Positions 18,725 through 28,247 of a stretch of DNA of 64,000 nucleotides are shown here, piece after piece. The notes beneath the pieces are model-generated. The model saw only the letters and a list, made by a program, of their open reading frames with translations. It was not told where the DNA came from and searched no databases. Origin of the DNA: Prevotella scopos JCM 17725 (GTDB lineage Bacteria > Bacteroidota > Bacteroidia > Bacteroidales > Bacteroidaceae). Location: assembly GCF_018127785.1 (NCBI RefSeq), contig NZ_CP072390.1, forward strand, positions 124,001 to 188,000. Direction: 5' to 3'. How positions within the stretch are numbered: the first letter of the stretch is position 1; each line of letters starts with the position of its first letter. The translations under genes and the position numbers were made by a program.

Positions 18725-18732
18725 TAACTTTG
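18725..18732 (+). promoter_or_regulatory. -7 element TAACTTTG for glycosyltransferase pair
   Basis: Lies 17 bp before the ATG at 18750 and inside a longer in-frame extension starting at 18603, which therefore is not the real start. Confidence 0.6.
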
Positions 18733-18749
18733 CTTCAAATGATATATCA

Positions 18750-20024
18750 ATGAGAATACTGATTGTAAATACCAGTGAGAAAACAGGTGGGGCTGCCGTT
18801 GCAGCTAACCGGCTCAAAGATGCTCTGAATAACAACGGAGTAAAAGCAAAGATGTTGGTACGTGATAAGTTGACTGACGACATTACTGTGGTTAGCCTTG
18901 GTCACGAATGGAGAAATCAGTGGAATCTATTATGGGAGCGTTTCTGTGTCTTCTGGAACCTTCATTTCTCTCGTAAGCATCTCTTTGAGATTGATATCGC
19001 CAATGCCGGAGCAGATATTACGAAGTTACGTGAATTCAAAGAAGCTGATATTATTCATCTCTCTTGGATTAATCAAGGTATGCTATCGTTGAATAGTATC
19101 AAGAAAATTTTGAGTTCTGGCAAACCCGTTGTTTGGACAATGCATGACCTTTGGCCAGCATCAGGTATCTGTCATTATGCCCACGGCTGTCATCGTTATG
19201 AAAATGGCTGTGGTAATTGTCCGCTTTTACCAGGTAGAGGAAGTAGAAATGACTTATCAGCAAAGGTCTGGAAGCGCAAGAAAGCTACCTATTGTTGCGG
19301 TAATATGTGGTTTGTAACTTGTAGTCAATGGCTCGCACGACAGGCAAAGCGCAGTGGCATCTTGCGTGATTTTAGTGTATCAAGTATTCCTAATCCTATA
19401 GACACACACGTATTTCAACCACAGGATAAGCAAGAGGCGCGAAAGAGATTACACCTTCCGCAGGACAAACGCATCGTACTCTTTGTCTCTCAGCGTGTGA
19501 CAGATCAGCGTAAGGGCATGGATTATTTTGTTGAAGCTATCGAAAAGATGGTCGTTGAACATCCTGAGATGAAGGAGAATACGGGTATCGCTATCCTTGG
19601 CGGTCATGCTGAAGAACTTGAAGGGAAACTCGCTTTACGAGTTTATCCAATCGGTTATGTGACCGATCAACAACAAATCCGTGATGTTTATAATGCCGCT
19701 GATGTCTTTGTGCTTCCATCGCTTGAAGACAACCTTCCTAACACGATTATGGAGGCTATGGCATGCGGAGTGCCCTGCGTAGGCTTTAAGGTGGGTGGAA
19801 TACCAGAGATGATCGATCACATTAAGAATGGTTATGTTGCTACAGAACGTGATGCAAATGACCTTGCAAAAGGCATCCATTGGGTACTTGATGAGGCCGA
19901 TTATGCAAGCCTTTCAGAAGCCGCTGTGGGGAAAGTCTTACGCAGTTATTCACAGCGTAGTGTTGCAATGCAATATCTTGAAATATATAATGAGGCACTT
20001 GCCTATAAGAACTTTCGATTATGA
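18750..20024 (+). CDS. Glycosyltransferase family 4 (GT-B)
   Basis: This protein has 424 residues from the ATG at 18750. It begins MRILIVNTSEKTGGAAVAANRL, the GT-B N-terminal strand with the GGA loop, contains a cysteine-rich stretch (CHYAHGCHRYENGCGNC) common in this subgroup, and has the GT4 C-terminal nucleotide-sugar motif in VFVLPSLEDNLPNTIMEAMACGVP with the ExxxxE-type glutamates. It probably adds a sugar in surface polysaccharide or lipopolysaccharide synthesis. It overlaps the next glycosyltransferase by 4 bp (ATGA). Confidence 0.9.
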   Translation: MRILIVNTSEKTGGAAVAANRLKDALNNNGVKAKMLVRDKLTDDITVVSLGHEWRNQWNLLWERFCVFWNLHFSRKHLFEIDIANAGADITKLREFKEADIIHLSWINQGMLSLNSIKKILSSGKPVVWTMHDLWPASGICHYAHGCHRYENGCGNCPLLPGRGSRNDLSAKVWKRKKATYCCGNMWFVTCSQWLARQAKRSGILRDFSVSSIPNPIDTHVFQPQDKQEARKRLHLPQDKRIVLFVSQRVTDQRKGMDYFVEAIEKMVVEHPEMKENTGIAILGGHAEELEGKLALRVYPIGYVTDQQQIRDVYNAADVFVLPSLEDNLPNTIMEAMACGVPCVGFKVGGIPEMIDHIKNGYVATERDANDLAKGIHWVLDEADYASLSEAAVGKVLRSYSQRSVAMQYLEIYNEALAYKNFRL

Positions 20025-20800
20025 TCACATTTTCAGTAGTCACTATAACCTATAATGCAGCTGCTGTTCTGCAGCCGACACTCGATAGTGTGCTCATGCA
20101 GGACTATCCTCATGTGGAGCATATCATTATTGATGGAGCTTCAACTGACGATACGTTAGAGATAGCGAAAGCCTATCAGAAACAGTCTGATGAGACGGAT
20201 AACGAACATGTTGTACGTATTCAAAGCGAACCAGATGATGGTCTTTATGACGCCATGAATAAAGGCTTACAGCAAGCAACAGGCGATTACATCGTCTTTT
20301 TGAATGCTGGCGACCGCTTCCCTGCACATGATACATTGGAGAAAGTCGTACTAGCTGCAGTCGTTGGGGATGGAGAGGAGTTGCCAGCCGTCCTTTTTGG
20401 TGATACTGACATCATTGATGAGAAGGGCAACTTTCTTTATCATCGTCGGCTCAGTCCGTCAGAAAGACTCACTTGGCGTTCTTTCCGTTATGGTATGTTA
20501 GTTTGTCATCAGTCTTTTTATGCTCGTTTAGATATAGCGCGTTCGCTACTTTATGATACCTCCTATCGTTATTCAGCAGATGTCGATTGGTGTATTCGTG
20601 TGATGAAGGAGGGTGAACGTCAGCAGCTTCTCTTACGCAATGTTCATGCAGTAGTTGCTAATTATGTGCAGGAGGGGCAGACAACACTTCACCATAAGGA
20701 GTCGCTTCGTGAGCGTTTCGATATCATGCGTAAACATTATGGCTTGCTTCAGACGCTGTTGCTTCATTCATGGTTTGCCGTTCGGAGTCTTATTAAATAA
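20021..20800 (+). CDS. Glycosyltransferase family 2 (GT-A)
   Basis: This 259-residue protein has a GT-A fold: FSVVTITYNAAAVLQPTLDSV at the N-terminus, IIIDGASTDDT, the DDGLYDAMNKGLQQATGDYIVFLNAGDRF block (DxD-like region), and a late RYSADVDWCIRV segment. It resembles colanic-acid WcaE-type transferases. Translationally coupled to the GT4 gene; together they likely extend one surface glycan. A terminator (20822-20853) follows. Confidence 0.88.
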   Translation: MITFSVVTITYNAAAVLQPTLDSVLMQDYPHVEHIIIDGASTDDTLEIAKAYQKQSDETDNEHVVRIQSEPDDGLYDAMNKGLQQATGDYIVFLNAGDRFPAHDTLEKVVLAAVVGDGEELPAVLFGDTDIIDEKGNFLYHRRLSPSERLTWRSFRYGMLVCHQSFYARLDIARSLLYDTSYRYSADVDWCIRVMKEGERQQLLLRNVHAVVANYVQEGQTTLHHKESLRERFDIMRKHYGLLQTLLLHSWFAVRSLIK

Positions 20801-20821
20801 GTCAGGTCCTTTCGTTTAAAT

Positions 20822-20860
20822 GCCCTTAATACGTCCTATTGATTGTTAAGGGCTGCAATT
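20822..20860 (+). terminator. Terminator after glycosyltransferases
   Basis: GCCCTTAA (20822-20829) pairs with TTAAGGGC (20846-20853), followed by a T-rich run. Confidence 0.65.
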
Positions 20861-20960
20861 TTTGCCTTGTTTAATCGTTAGTCTAATAGGTTGTATAAAA
20901 TCTGGGGAACTATAGAGCGGTTCTATGCCTTTCTCCTTCCACCTAATAAAACTTACGACA

Positions 20961-21404
20961 ATGGAAAGAATAAGAATTAAAATGTTAGTTGCTTTGTTGT
21001 TGCTGTGCCTCTCGGTATCAGCTCAGACAGAGTATAGTGGTATTGCTGGAGCCTCACCACGTATGGTTAAAGCGAATAAGCAGAGTTCATCTAAGCAGAC
21101 TACTCATAGTACGAAGGCGGGGACCTCGTCAACTACGATGAAGTCAAAACCTGCAAACGTTAGTAATGCGGATAGCAATAACTCAACCTATGCACCACTC
21201 CCTGACGACAAACAGACAGGTGAGACCGAAGTGAAAGATGGCTTCAAAACCTTCTCACGTGGTATGGGGAAAGTCATTAAACGTGAAACAAAGTCGATGG
21301 GAGAAGCAGCACGTAAGATAGGTGCTGACGGTAAAAAGTTCTTCCAGAAACTTGGTAAAGGTATCTCTGACTCCTTTAAACCAGATAGCACTACCTCCAA
21401 ATAG
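20961..21404 (+). CDS. Secreted low-complexity protein, unknown function
   Basis: This protein has 147 residues from the ATG at 20961, which starts a signal peptide (MERIRIKML...LSVSAQ). The middle (about 30-75) is rich in Ser, Thr and Lys; the C-terminal half has repeated basic-amphipathic segments (FSRGMGKVIKRETKSMGEAARKIGADGKKFFQKLGKGI). No family recognised. It has its own terminator downstream. Confidence 0.6.
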   Translation: MERIRIKMLVALLLLCLSVSAQTEYSGIAGASPRMVKANKQSSSKQTTHSTKAGTSSTTMKSKPANVSNADSNNSTYAPLPDDKQTGETEVKDGFKTFSRGMGKVIKRETKSMGEAARKIGADGKKFFQKLGKGISDSFKPDSTTSK

Positions 21405-21432
21405 AACTTCGTTTCATACTATATAATGCATG

Positions 21433-21487
21433 TTCCAAGACTAAGGCCATTATTGGTCAGTGGTCTTGGAATATTTCTTTTTTTTCT
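21433..21487 (+). terminator. Terminator with T-run
   Basis: TTCCAAGAC (21433-21441) pairs with GTCTTGGAA (21463-21471), then a T-rich tract. Confidence 0.75.
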
Positions 21488-21613
21488 GTTCTCGACAAAA
21501 GAAAACGGCTTGAAAGATAACCTTAATGATGGGTACTTTTGCCTTATCATGAAATCTGTTGAGGGCAATGAAATAAGTCATTTGTAATGTTTTGCCATTC
21601 GTAAATAATTGAC

Positions 21614-21621
21614 TACCTTTG
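21614..21621 (+). promoter_or_regulatory. -7 element TACCTTTG for sulfatase maturase
   Basis: Lies 20 bp before the ATG at 21642; excludes the in-frame TTG at 21609 as start. Confidence 0.6.
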
Positions 21622-21641
21622 CCGTCCGAAACAAGATTGTT

Positions 21642-22856
21642 ATGAATACCATCATTCCTTTTAGTCATCCCATGTATATCATGCTGAAGCCTGCTGGTTC
21701 GCTTTGTAACCTCAGGTGTAAATATTGCTATTATTTGGAGAAGAGTAAGCTATACGACAATAATAAAAACCATGTAATCACCGATGCCTTACTTGAGAAG
21801 TTTGTTAAGGAATACATAGAGGCACAGACGACACCGCAGGTGCTTTTTACATGGCACGGAGGTGAGACCTTAATGCGTCCCATCTCCTTCTATCGTCGTG
21901 CGTTGGAACTGCAACGTTATTATGGACGTGGCCGTCAGATAGACAATAGTATTCAGACGAATGGTATTCTGTTGAATGATGAGTGGTGTCGTTTTTTTAA
22001 AGAGAATAATTTTCTTGTGGGTGTATCTATTGATGGGCCACAGGAGTTTCATGATGAGTATCGTCGCAATGCAATGGGGAAGCCATCCTTTCATCAGGTG
22101 ATGAAAGGTATTAACCTGTTGAACAAGCATGGGGTAGAGTGGAATGCGCTTGCCGTTGTCAATGATTTCAATGCAGACTATCCGTTGGATTTCTATCACT
22201 TCTTTAAGGAGATTGGTTGCCGTTACATTCAGTTTACGCCTATTGTTGAGCGAATCGTAAATCGTGAGGATGGTTTGACCTTAGCACCTGGTATGCAGGA
22301 GGGGGGTGAACTGACCGACTTCTCTGTTACTGCTGAGCAATGGGGTAACTTCCTTTGTACTATCTTTGACGAGTGGGTACATCATGATGTCGGAGAGTAT
22401 TACATACAGCTCTTTGACGCTACTTTGGCCAACTGGGTTGGTGTTGCGCCTGGCATTTGTACGATGGCAAAGGAATGTGGTCATGCAGGTGTAATGGAAT
22501 ACAATGGTGATGTCTATTCTTGTGACCACTTTGTTTATCCTGAACATAAGCTTGGAAATCTGTCTTATCAAACAATCTATGAGATGATGAATAGTGACCG
22601 ACAGAAAGAATTTTCCAAGATGAAGTATCGACTCCTTCCACAACAATGTAAAGAGTGTAAGTATCAGTTCGCTTGTCATGGTGAGTGTCCTAAGAATCGT
22701 TTTATACGCGATTGTTATGGTAATCCTGGTCTTAACTATCTTTGTAAGGGCTATTATCAATTCTTTGAGCACGTAGCACCTTATATGGACTTTATGAAGA
22801 ATGAGTTGGAGAATCAACGCCCACCCGCTAACGTGATGAATCAGGTTTTTGGGTAA
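21642..22856 (+). CDS. Anaerobic sulfatase-maturating enzyme (radical SAM/SPASM)
   Basis: This 404-residue radical-SAM enzyme oxidises the active-site Ser or Cys of sulfatases to formylglycine without oxygen. The SAM-cluster motif CNLRCKYC gives Cys22, Cys26 and Cys29; GGETL follows. The C-terminal SPASM region has CKECKYQFACHGECPKNRF plus nearby cysteines (CGHAGVMEYNGDVYSCDHFV) for two auxiliary clusters. Length matches the AnSME family. Its likely client in the window is the Ser-type sulfatase at 7694, about 12 kb away. It is transcribed alone. Confidence 0.94.
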   Translation: MNTIIPFSHPMYIMLKPAGSLCNLRCKYCYYLEKSKLYDNNKNHVITDALLEKFVKEYIEAQTTPQVLFTWHGGETLMRPISFYRRALELQRYYGRGRQIDNSIQTNGILLNDEWCRFFKENNFLVGVSIDGPQEFHDEYRRNAMGKPSFHQVMKGINLLNKHGVEWNALAVVNDFNADYPLDFYHFFKEIGCRYIQFTPIVERIVNREDGLTLAPGMQEGGELTDFSVTAEQWGNFLCTIFDEWVHHDVGEYYIQLFDATLANWVGVAPGICTMAKECGHAGVMEYNGDVYSCDHFVYPEHKLGNLSYQTIYEMMNSDRQKEFSKMKYRLLPQQCKECKYQFACHGECPKNRFIRDCYGNPGLNYLCKGYYQFFEHVAPYMDFMKNELENQRPPANVMNQVFG

Positions 22857-22953
22857 ATTGAGATTTGATAATTCAGGATTATGATTACCTTTGTCTGCTG
22901 TGGTTTATTGCAATAGGCAGCTTTTCATGCTTTATAAAACAGTCAATAAAGCA

Positions 22954-22993
22954 AACAGCTCCGATAGTCGTGAGGACGACCATCGGAGCTGTT
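22954..22993. terminator. Bidirectional terminator
   Basis: Perfect 12-bp stem AACAGCTCCGAT / ATCGGAGCTGTT between the convergent maturase and peptidase genes. Confidence 0.8.
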
Positions 22994-23012
22994 CATATAT
23001 TATGGAGAATGT

Positions 23013-24017
23013 TTACTTGAAAATTGATAGTAATTGACCTTCTGTTATTCGGGTAAACTTACCTAAGCGATTCTGACGACATAATTGTTCAATACTTACG
23101 CCATGCTGTTTGGCTATTGTTTCCAAAGTCTCGCCATTGAGAACCTTATGGTAGATAATCTTTCCATTGTCAGCCGTTGGTTCCGTACGTGGCGTGTGGT
23201 TTGAGAAATCTGTGTTGTAGTGTCTTTCTTGACGTGGACTATAACTTTGATTACCTCTACCCTGTATGTTCTCACGAGAGTAACCAAGGCTTGATGAGGT
23301 ACCACGAACAGCGGTTGCACGTTCAGACTCTTGTGCTACGGTGCTACGACGATAAACATAGTAGTCGCCTGTAACATCTTGATTAGCGAAGTCGAAGAAG
23401 AGTGCAGGGTTCAATGCTACACCTGCCAAACGAGTTTCGAAGTGGAGGTGAGAACCTGTTGAACGTCCCGTATTACCACCCAATCCGATTGGCTGACCAG
23501 CACGAACAGTCATGTTTGGACTAACAATCTGTTTAGAAAGGTGACCATAAATGGTTTCAAGTCCATTATTATGACGGATGACGATGTATTTACCATATCC
23601 GTTAGCATCATATTTTACTACGCGCACTTTACCTGCGAAAGCAGCACGGATGGTATCACCAATATACACTTTAATGTCCAATCCTTGATGACGACGACCC
23701 CAACGGCGTCCGAAATTACTTGTAATAACGCGGCTCGGTGTTGGCATGTGGAAGCCACGAAGATCAATCTTATATACATCTGGAAGGTTACCTCCACGAT
23801 GTGCATAGTTGTTATTCCAATCGTTATAGAGCTCTGATGATGGTTCTTCTATTTCTTCTGCTTCGCGAAGACGATTGATAACCATTGTATCTAATGCTTT
23901 GGCACGTCTGTCGATAGGTGCTTGACGGGCAAGCAGGTCTTGTGCATTTGCTGAATGAGCTGTCAAGGTTAAGAGAGATGTTAGTGCAAAAGCTCTAACT
24001 ATTTTCTTAAAAGTCAT
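23013..24017 (-). CDS. M23 peptidase with LysM domain (cell-wall endopeptidase)
   Basis: This protein has 334 residues from the ATG at 24017, the start of a signal peptide ending HSANAQ. M23 zinc site: His110 and Asp114 (HQGLD), His159 (YGHLS) and HLH at 190-192 (GSHLHFE). A LysM module at about 290-334 (KVLNGETLETIAKQHGVSIEQLC...) binds peptidoglycan. It likely trims peptide crosslinks in the wall or activates other hydrolases; all zinc ligands are present so it is probably active. Confidence 0.92.
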   Translation of the reverse strand: MTFKKIVRAFALTSLLTLTAHSANAQDLLARQAPIDRRAKALDTMVINRLREAEEIEEPSSELYNDWNNNYAHRGGNLPDVYKIDLRGFHMPTPSRVITSNFGRRWGRRHQGLDIKVYIGDTIRAAFAGKVRVVKYDANGYGKYIVIRHNNGLETIYGHLSKQIVSPNMTVRAGQPIGLGGNTGRSTGSHLHFETRLAGVALNPALFFDFANQDVTGDYYVYRRSTVAQESERATAVRGTSSSLGYSRENIQGRGNQSYSPRQERHYNTDFSNHTPRTEPTADNGKIIYHKVLNGETLETIAKQHGVSIEQLCRQNRLGKFTRITEGQLLSIFK

Positions 24018-24142
24018 AATCAAGTTGTTTAGTTTCAAACTCTGATGCCTGATAGGCACGGGACAGATTTTCATATCCCTTTCTAACGACAAAATTGCAG
24101 ATAAACTTCAGAAAGTACGCAATTTTTTATCGAAAGACCTCG

Positions 24143-24150
24143 CAAAGATA
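24143..24150 (-). promoter_or_regulatory. -7 element TATCTTTG (minus) for M23 gene
   Basis: Reverse-strand TAnnTTTG match about 125 bp upstream of the peptidase ATG. Confidence 0.45.
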
Positions 24151-24291
24151 ACGAAAAAATATCGAATAAATTGCACATTCGCTATTTTTTTACCCTGTTT
24201 AACAAAGAGATAGCACGTTTTTAAGCCCTCACATGATTTATGCCAAATCGCTAAAACAGGGCTGTTTGAGCCAGTTTGATTGTCTTTTATA

Positions 24292-26389
24292 CTATGAGAT
24301 TGCAGCCCAGTTAATATTAGTTTTTCTTAACGCTTTAAGCCTGTTCCATAATAAGTTATATTCCATTTTCTGACACGTCGGGTCATCATCAATGATTTTC
24401 TGTGCTTCTTCGCGTGCCAATTGTACAATTTGCCCATCACGTGCAATGTCGGCTATCTTAAGGTCGAAGGCTATACCACTTTGTTGTGTACCCTCTAAAT
24501 CACCGGGGCCACGCAACTTTAGGTCGGCTTCAGCTATTTCAAATCCATCGTTCGTATCACACATGATATCAATACGTTTTCTGGTTTCCTTGCTGAGTTT
24601 ATGGTTGGTAACGAGGATACAATAACTTTGTTCAGCACCACGACCTACACGACCACGCAATTGATGGAGTTGAGAAAGTCCGAAACGCTGGGCATCAAGG
24701 ATAACCATCACACTGGCGTTCGGTACGTTCACACCTACTTCAATTACTGTCGTGGCAACGAGTATCTGGGTCTGACCACTGACAAACTTCTGCATCTCAG
24801 TCTCTTTTTCCTTATCTTTCATCTTTCCGTGAATCTTACTTAATTGAAATTCAGGGAAGATTTCTTGCATTGCGTTGAAGCCATCTTCGAGGTTTTTGAG
24901 GTCCATACGTTCGCTTTCCTTGATGAGCGGATAGACGATATACACCTGACGACCAAGATTTATCTGCTGTCGGATACCGCTATAAAGGCTTGCCATCTGG
25001 TCATCATACTTATGGATTGTCTGTATTGGCTTACGTCCTGGGGGTAATTCGTCGATGATAGAGACATCAAGGTCACCATAGATAGTCATTGCAAGTGTAC
25101 GTGGTATAGGCGTGGCAGTCATGACTAATACATGTGGAGGGTTCTCACCCTTACTCCATAGCTTAGCTCGTTGCTCCACACCAAAGCGGTGTTGCTCGTC
25201 TATGACTGCCATACCGAGATGCTGGAACTGCACTTTTTCCTCTATGATAGCGTGTGTGCCAACAACGATATTAATAGAACCGTCAATGAGTCCATCTAAT
25301 ACTTCTTGTCGTTTCTTCCCCTTCACGATACCCGTCAACAATTCAACACGTAAGTTCATTTCCTTGAGAAATTCCTTAATCGTCTGGAGATGTTGCTCAG
25401 CAAGAATCTCCGTTGGTGCCATCATACAAGCTTGATAGCCGTTGTCGATGGCAATTAGCATGGACATCAGGGCAACGAGGGTCTTGCCGGAGCCTACATC
25501 ACCTTGTAGCAAACGATTCATCTGACGCCCACTTGCCATGTCTGCACGTATCTCGTGCATCACTCGTTTCTGCGCCCCTGTAAGTTCAAAGGGTAGATTC
25601 TGGGTGTAAAACCAATTAAATTGGGCCCCAATTCGATTGAAGATATAACCACGATATTTACGACGATGGTCGCTTGCATAGCGAAGGATGTTCAGCTGGA
25701 CGTAGAAGAGTTCTTCAAACTTCAAACGGACACGAGCGCGCTGCGTGTCATCAACCGACTTCGGGTAATGAATCTTGCGCATGGCAGCATCACGTGAGAT
25801 GAGGTGCAAATGAGTGGTGATGAAAGGAGGGAGCGTCTCTTCTAAAGGTTCGTTGAGTTTGCTAATGAGCATCTTCGTTAGTTTCTCCATGGCACGTGAG
25901 GTGATACCTGCCTTCTTCATCCTTTCTGTTGTCACATAGAATGGTTGCATTCCCATGTCGTTGAGTTGCAACTGCGAAGCGTCGTCAATGTCAGGGTGTG
26001 AAAACTGAAACCTGCCATTGAAGAAAGTTGGTTTACCAAAGATGATATATTCCTGATTTACCTTGTAGTTCTGATAGATATACTTTGAGCCATTAAACCA
26101 AACGATGTCACAAACGCCATGCCCATCAGTGAAATGGGCAATAATACGTTTTTTTTCGCTTTCCCATATCAACTTCTTCAAAGCTGAGGATTCTTCCTTT
26201 GATTTGCACAAATGGCATATCTTGTGAAAGTTCAGAGATAAGATATAGCTTTGTTCGGTCAACATATTTGTAGGGGAAGTATTCCAGTAGGTCACGATAG
26301 GTGTGAATTTCAAGCTCTTTGCCCAGAATCTCCTTGCGGTGTGGTCCTACACCCGGTAAATACATTATGTCTTGCGAGAGTATATCCAT
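24292..26389 (-). pseudogene. recG: ATP-dependent DNA helicase RecG, frameshifted at an A8 run
   Basis: Two frames together give a full RecG of about 698 residues. The first (from ATG 26389) starts MDILSQDIMYLPGVGPHRK and runs to VDMGKRKK; the second continues RIIAHFTDGHGV to the end and contains the wedge domain, Walker A GDVGSGKT, DEQH box and motif VI QLRGRVGRG. The junction is a run of eight A on the coding strand (26149-26156); one A fewer would join the frames. It may be a real mutation, a phase-variable tract, slippage decoding, or a sequencing error. RecG remodels stalled replication forks and recombination intermediates. The gene is otherwise undamaged. Confidence 0.9.
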
Positions 26390-26827
26390 TAGTTTAATTT
26401 AGAATTCAGAATTCAGAATTATGATTACTGATGTTGCTGTTTTATAAAACATATAACGAGATAGACTCGTTTACTTCCTTACTTATATCCGACCATCCTT
26501 TAGCTTGCAGTGGTGTGTAAATAAACACGTTCTTCAGCTTTCTTTTTTGCGTTAGAATTTGTTTGTTACGAATTATTTTCATGAAAAGAAATATTTATTT
26601 TCATGAAGATAAATAATTATTTGCATGAAAATAATTTCTTTTTTACGTGAAAATAATTCGGAAAGAACGCGCTTTACACTTCTTATTCCTATGTTCTACA
26701 CTGCTTAGGTGTACTATTAATCAGTAATAAACACCATCTTTACTTTCCCATCTTTACGTCCCCATTATTTAGTTCTTCTTATCCAATAACCTCATCAAAC
26801 TCAGTGATTATAATTGTGAATTATCAA
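26390..26827. other. Intergenic region recG/ispD
   Basis: Holds the 92-bp element, flanked near each end by inverted copies of an AATTCAGAATT/AATTCTGAATT-type A/T-rich repeat (26402-26425 and 26815-26844). No gene seen. Confidence 0.5.
26569..26660. repeat. 92-bp phased palindrome element, copy 2
   Basis: Starts CGAATTATTTTCATGAAAA and ends ACGTGAAAATAATTCG, near-perfect terminal inverted repeats. CATG-like centres at 26580, 26602, 26624 and 26646: exact 22-bp period, same total length as copy 1. Confidence 0.85.
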
Positions 26828-27520
26828 TTATGAATTCTGAATTAAAAGAACTTCAGCCACTTTCAAGTCGAATGGGTTTGTGATCTTGATATTCTCACGA
26901 TTCCCTTCCACCATTGTTACCGCTTGTCCGAGTAGCTCAACTACGCTCGCGTCATCGGTGAAATCGGCACTTTCTTCCTGTTCGTAAGCCTTTTTGATGA
27001 GCTGGATGTCAAAGACCTGTGGCGTTTGCACGGTTCTATAGTCGCTGCGTTGTACGTTTCTTCCACTTGGGGAGTCTGCGATAAAACGAAGCGTATCAGT
27101 AACTGGCAATACGGGGATAACCGCTTTGGCTGTCTCTGCAGTATCAAAACAACGTACAATGGTTTCACAAGAGACGAAAGGACGCACACCATCGTGGATG
27201 GCAACGAGTCCGATAGCATCAGTTGGTATCATCGAAATACCATTCTTGCACGATTGAAAACGACTTGCACCACCATCTGCCAGCAGATACTCCTCGTTGA
27301 AATGATACTGTTCACATAGCTCCAGCCAATAAGCTTGTTGCTCTTTCGGTAAGACGAGGATTACCTTCAAATCCTTGTCGTAGGTATGAAAGCGGCTGAT
27401 GGTGTGCATAAGGACAGGCATGCCACCAATAGGTAAAAACTGTTTGGGGATGTCTGCCCCCATTCTCAACCCCTTACCGCCAGCGACGATGATGGTATAT
27501 TTTGACGTTTTATGAGACAC
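26828..27520 (-). CDS. ispD: 2-C-methyl-D-erythritol 4-phosphate cytidylyltransferase
   Basis: This 230-residue enzyme of the MEP isoprenoid pathway couples MEP to CTP. It has the N-terminal CTP-binding signature [21 protein letters not shown] with the conserved Lys, [11 protein letters not shown] in the middle, and the C-terminal segment [15 protein letters not shown]. Length fits the family. It begins 23 bp downstream of the DJ-1 family gene stop on the same strand, so the two may be co-transcribed. Confidence 0.95.
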   Translation of the reverse strand: MSHKTSKYTIIVAGGKGLRMGADIPKQFLPIGGMPVLMHTISRFHTYDKDLKVILVLPKEQQAYWLELCEQYHFNEEYLLADGGASRFQSCKNGISMIPTDAIGLVAIHDGVRPFVSCETIVRCFDTAETAKAVIPVLPVTDTLRFIADSPSGRNVQRSDYRTVQTPQVFDIQLIKKAYEQEESADFTDDASVVELLGQAVTMVEGNRENIKITNPFDLKVAEVLLIQNS

Positions 27521-27543
27521 AATTCTGATGTATAAATACTATT

Positions 27544-28113
27544 TTAGGAATTTAGAAGTTGATTGTAAATCATTCCCTTCTTTATCTCTTCCACCTTCTC
27601 CTCTGGTAAGAAGTAACTTAGAAGCTTATATCCGTATGGGAAAGAAGCAGCAGGACCAGCACCCGTTGTTACGTTTCCGTCCTCTTGAACAAGTGCAGCT
27701 GTGTATTCGGCGTCCTCACCTAGATGACTTTCCATACCTGGGTAGATGGTTGCTTTCTTACCTTTCAGCAAGCCGACAGATGCCAGTATTAATGGTGCAG
27801 CACAGACTGCAGCTACACGCTTACCCTTTTCAAACTGTTCTTTGAGAGCCTTGCGTACGCCTTCGTGCTCATTTAGGTTCTTTGAGCCAGGCATGCCGCC
27901 CGGCAACATCAGGAGGTCTGCGTCAGAGAAGTCGGCTATGTCCTCGAAAAGGAGGTCGGCTTTAACAACAACACCATGTGATGATTCAACGAGATTGCTC
28001 CCAGTAACACTGACCATCTTTACCTCTACGCCTCCGCGACGCAAAATATCGACTGGTGCCAAAGCTTCAACTTCTTCAAAGCCATTAGCGAGAAACTCAT
28101 ATACCTTAGCCAT
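27544..28113 (-). CDS. DJ-1/PfpI family protein
   Basis: This protein has 189 residues from the ATG at 28113. DJ-1/ThiJ landmarks: Glu16 in GFEEVEALAPVD, GGMPG near 72-76, and the nucleophile elbow VCAAP with Cys104. Members act as glyoxalase/deglycase-like or redox chaperone proteins; the precise role is unknown. It is divergent from NAD kinase with a shared promoter region and lies directly upstream of ispD. Confidence 0.88.
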   Translation of the reverse strand: MAKVYEFLANGFEEVEALAPVDILRRGGVEVKMVSVTGSNLVESSHGVVVKADLLFEDIADFSDADLLMLPGGMPGSKNLNEHEGVRKALKEQFEKGKRVAAVCAAPLILASVGLLKGKKATIYPGMESHLGEDAEYTAALVQEDGNVTTGAGPAASFPYGYKLLSYFLPEEKVEEIKKGMIYNQLLNS

Positions 28114-28153
28114 AATTATTTTGTTTTTAAGTAATAAATCCAATAAAAATCTT

Positions 28154-28161
28154 TAATTTTG
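28154..28161 (+). promoter_or_regulatory. -7 element TAATTTTG for NAD kinase
   Basis: Plus-strand TAnnTTTG match 86 bp before the ATG at 28248. Confidence 0.5.
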
Positions 28162-28178
28162 CAAATGATTAGTGTCTG

Positions 28179-28186
28179 CAAATATA
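28179..28186 (-). promoter_or_regulatory. -7 element TATATTTG (minus) for DJ-1/ispD
   Basis: Minus-strand TAnnTTTG match 65 bp upstream of the DJ-1 ATG; overlapping divergent promoters with NAD kinase. Confidence 0.5.
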
Positions 28187-28247
28187 CTAATTATTCGTGG
28201 TATCGTGTGGCTTGTAAGACTAAAAGAATTTAAAAAGGCACGTTTTT

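Larger units (their letters stand above)
17617..18749. other. Long non-coding gap before glycosyltransferases
   Basis: About 1.1 kb without a credible gene. It holds a terminator, a short AATTCATAACTCATAATTA-type A/T repeat near 17790, the 281-bp element, a second hairpin, and the promoter of the glycosyltransferase gene. Confidence 0.6.

Noticed and set aside
18603..18749. N-terminal membrane extension of the GT4 glycosyltransferase
   Set aside because: The -7 promoter element at 18725-18732 lies inside it and the GT-B fold begins at the ATG at 18750.
22281..22817. 178-residue frame antisense to the sulfatase maturase
   Set aside because: Overlaps the conserved SPASM region of the real gene; no promoter or family match.
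26149..26156. Programmed -1 ribosomal frameshift in recG
   Set aside because: Joining the frames needs a +1 change (one A fewer); the usual -1 slippery heptamer does not give the right frame.
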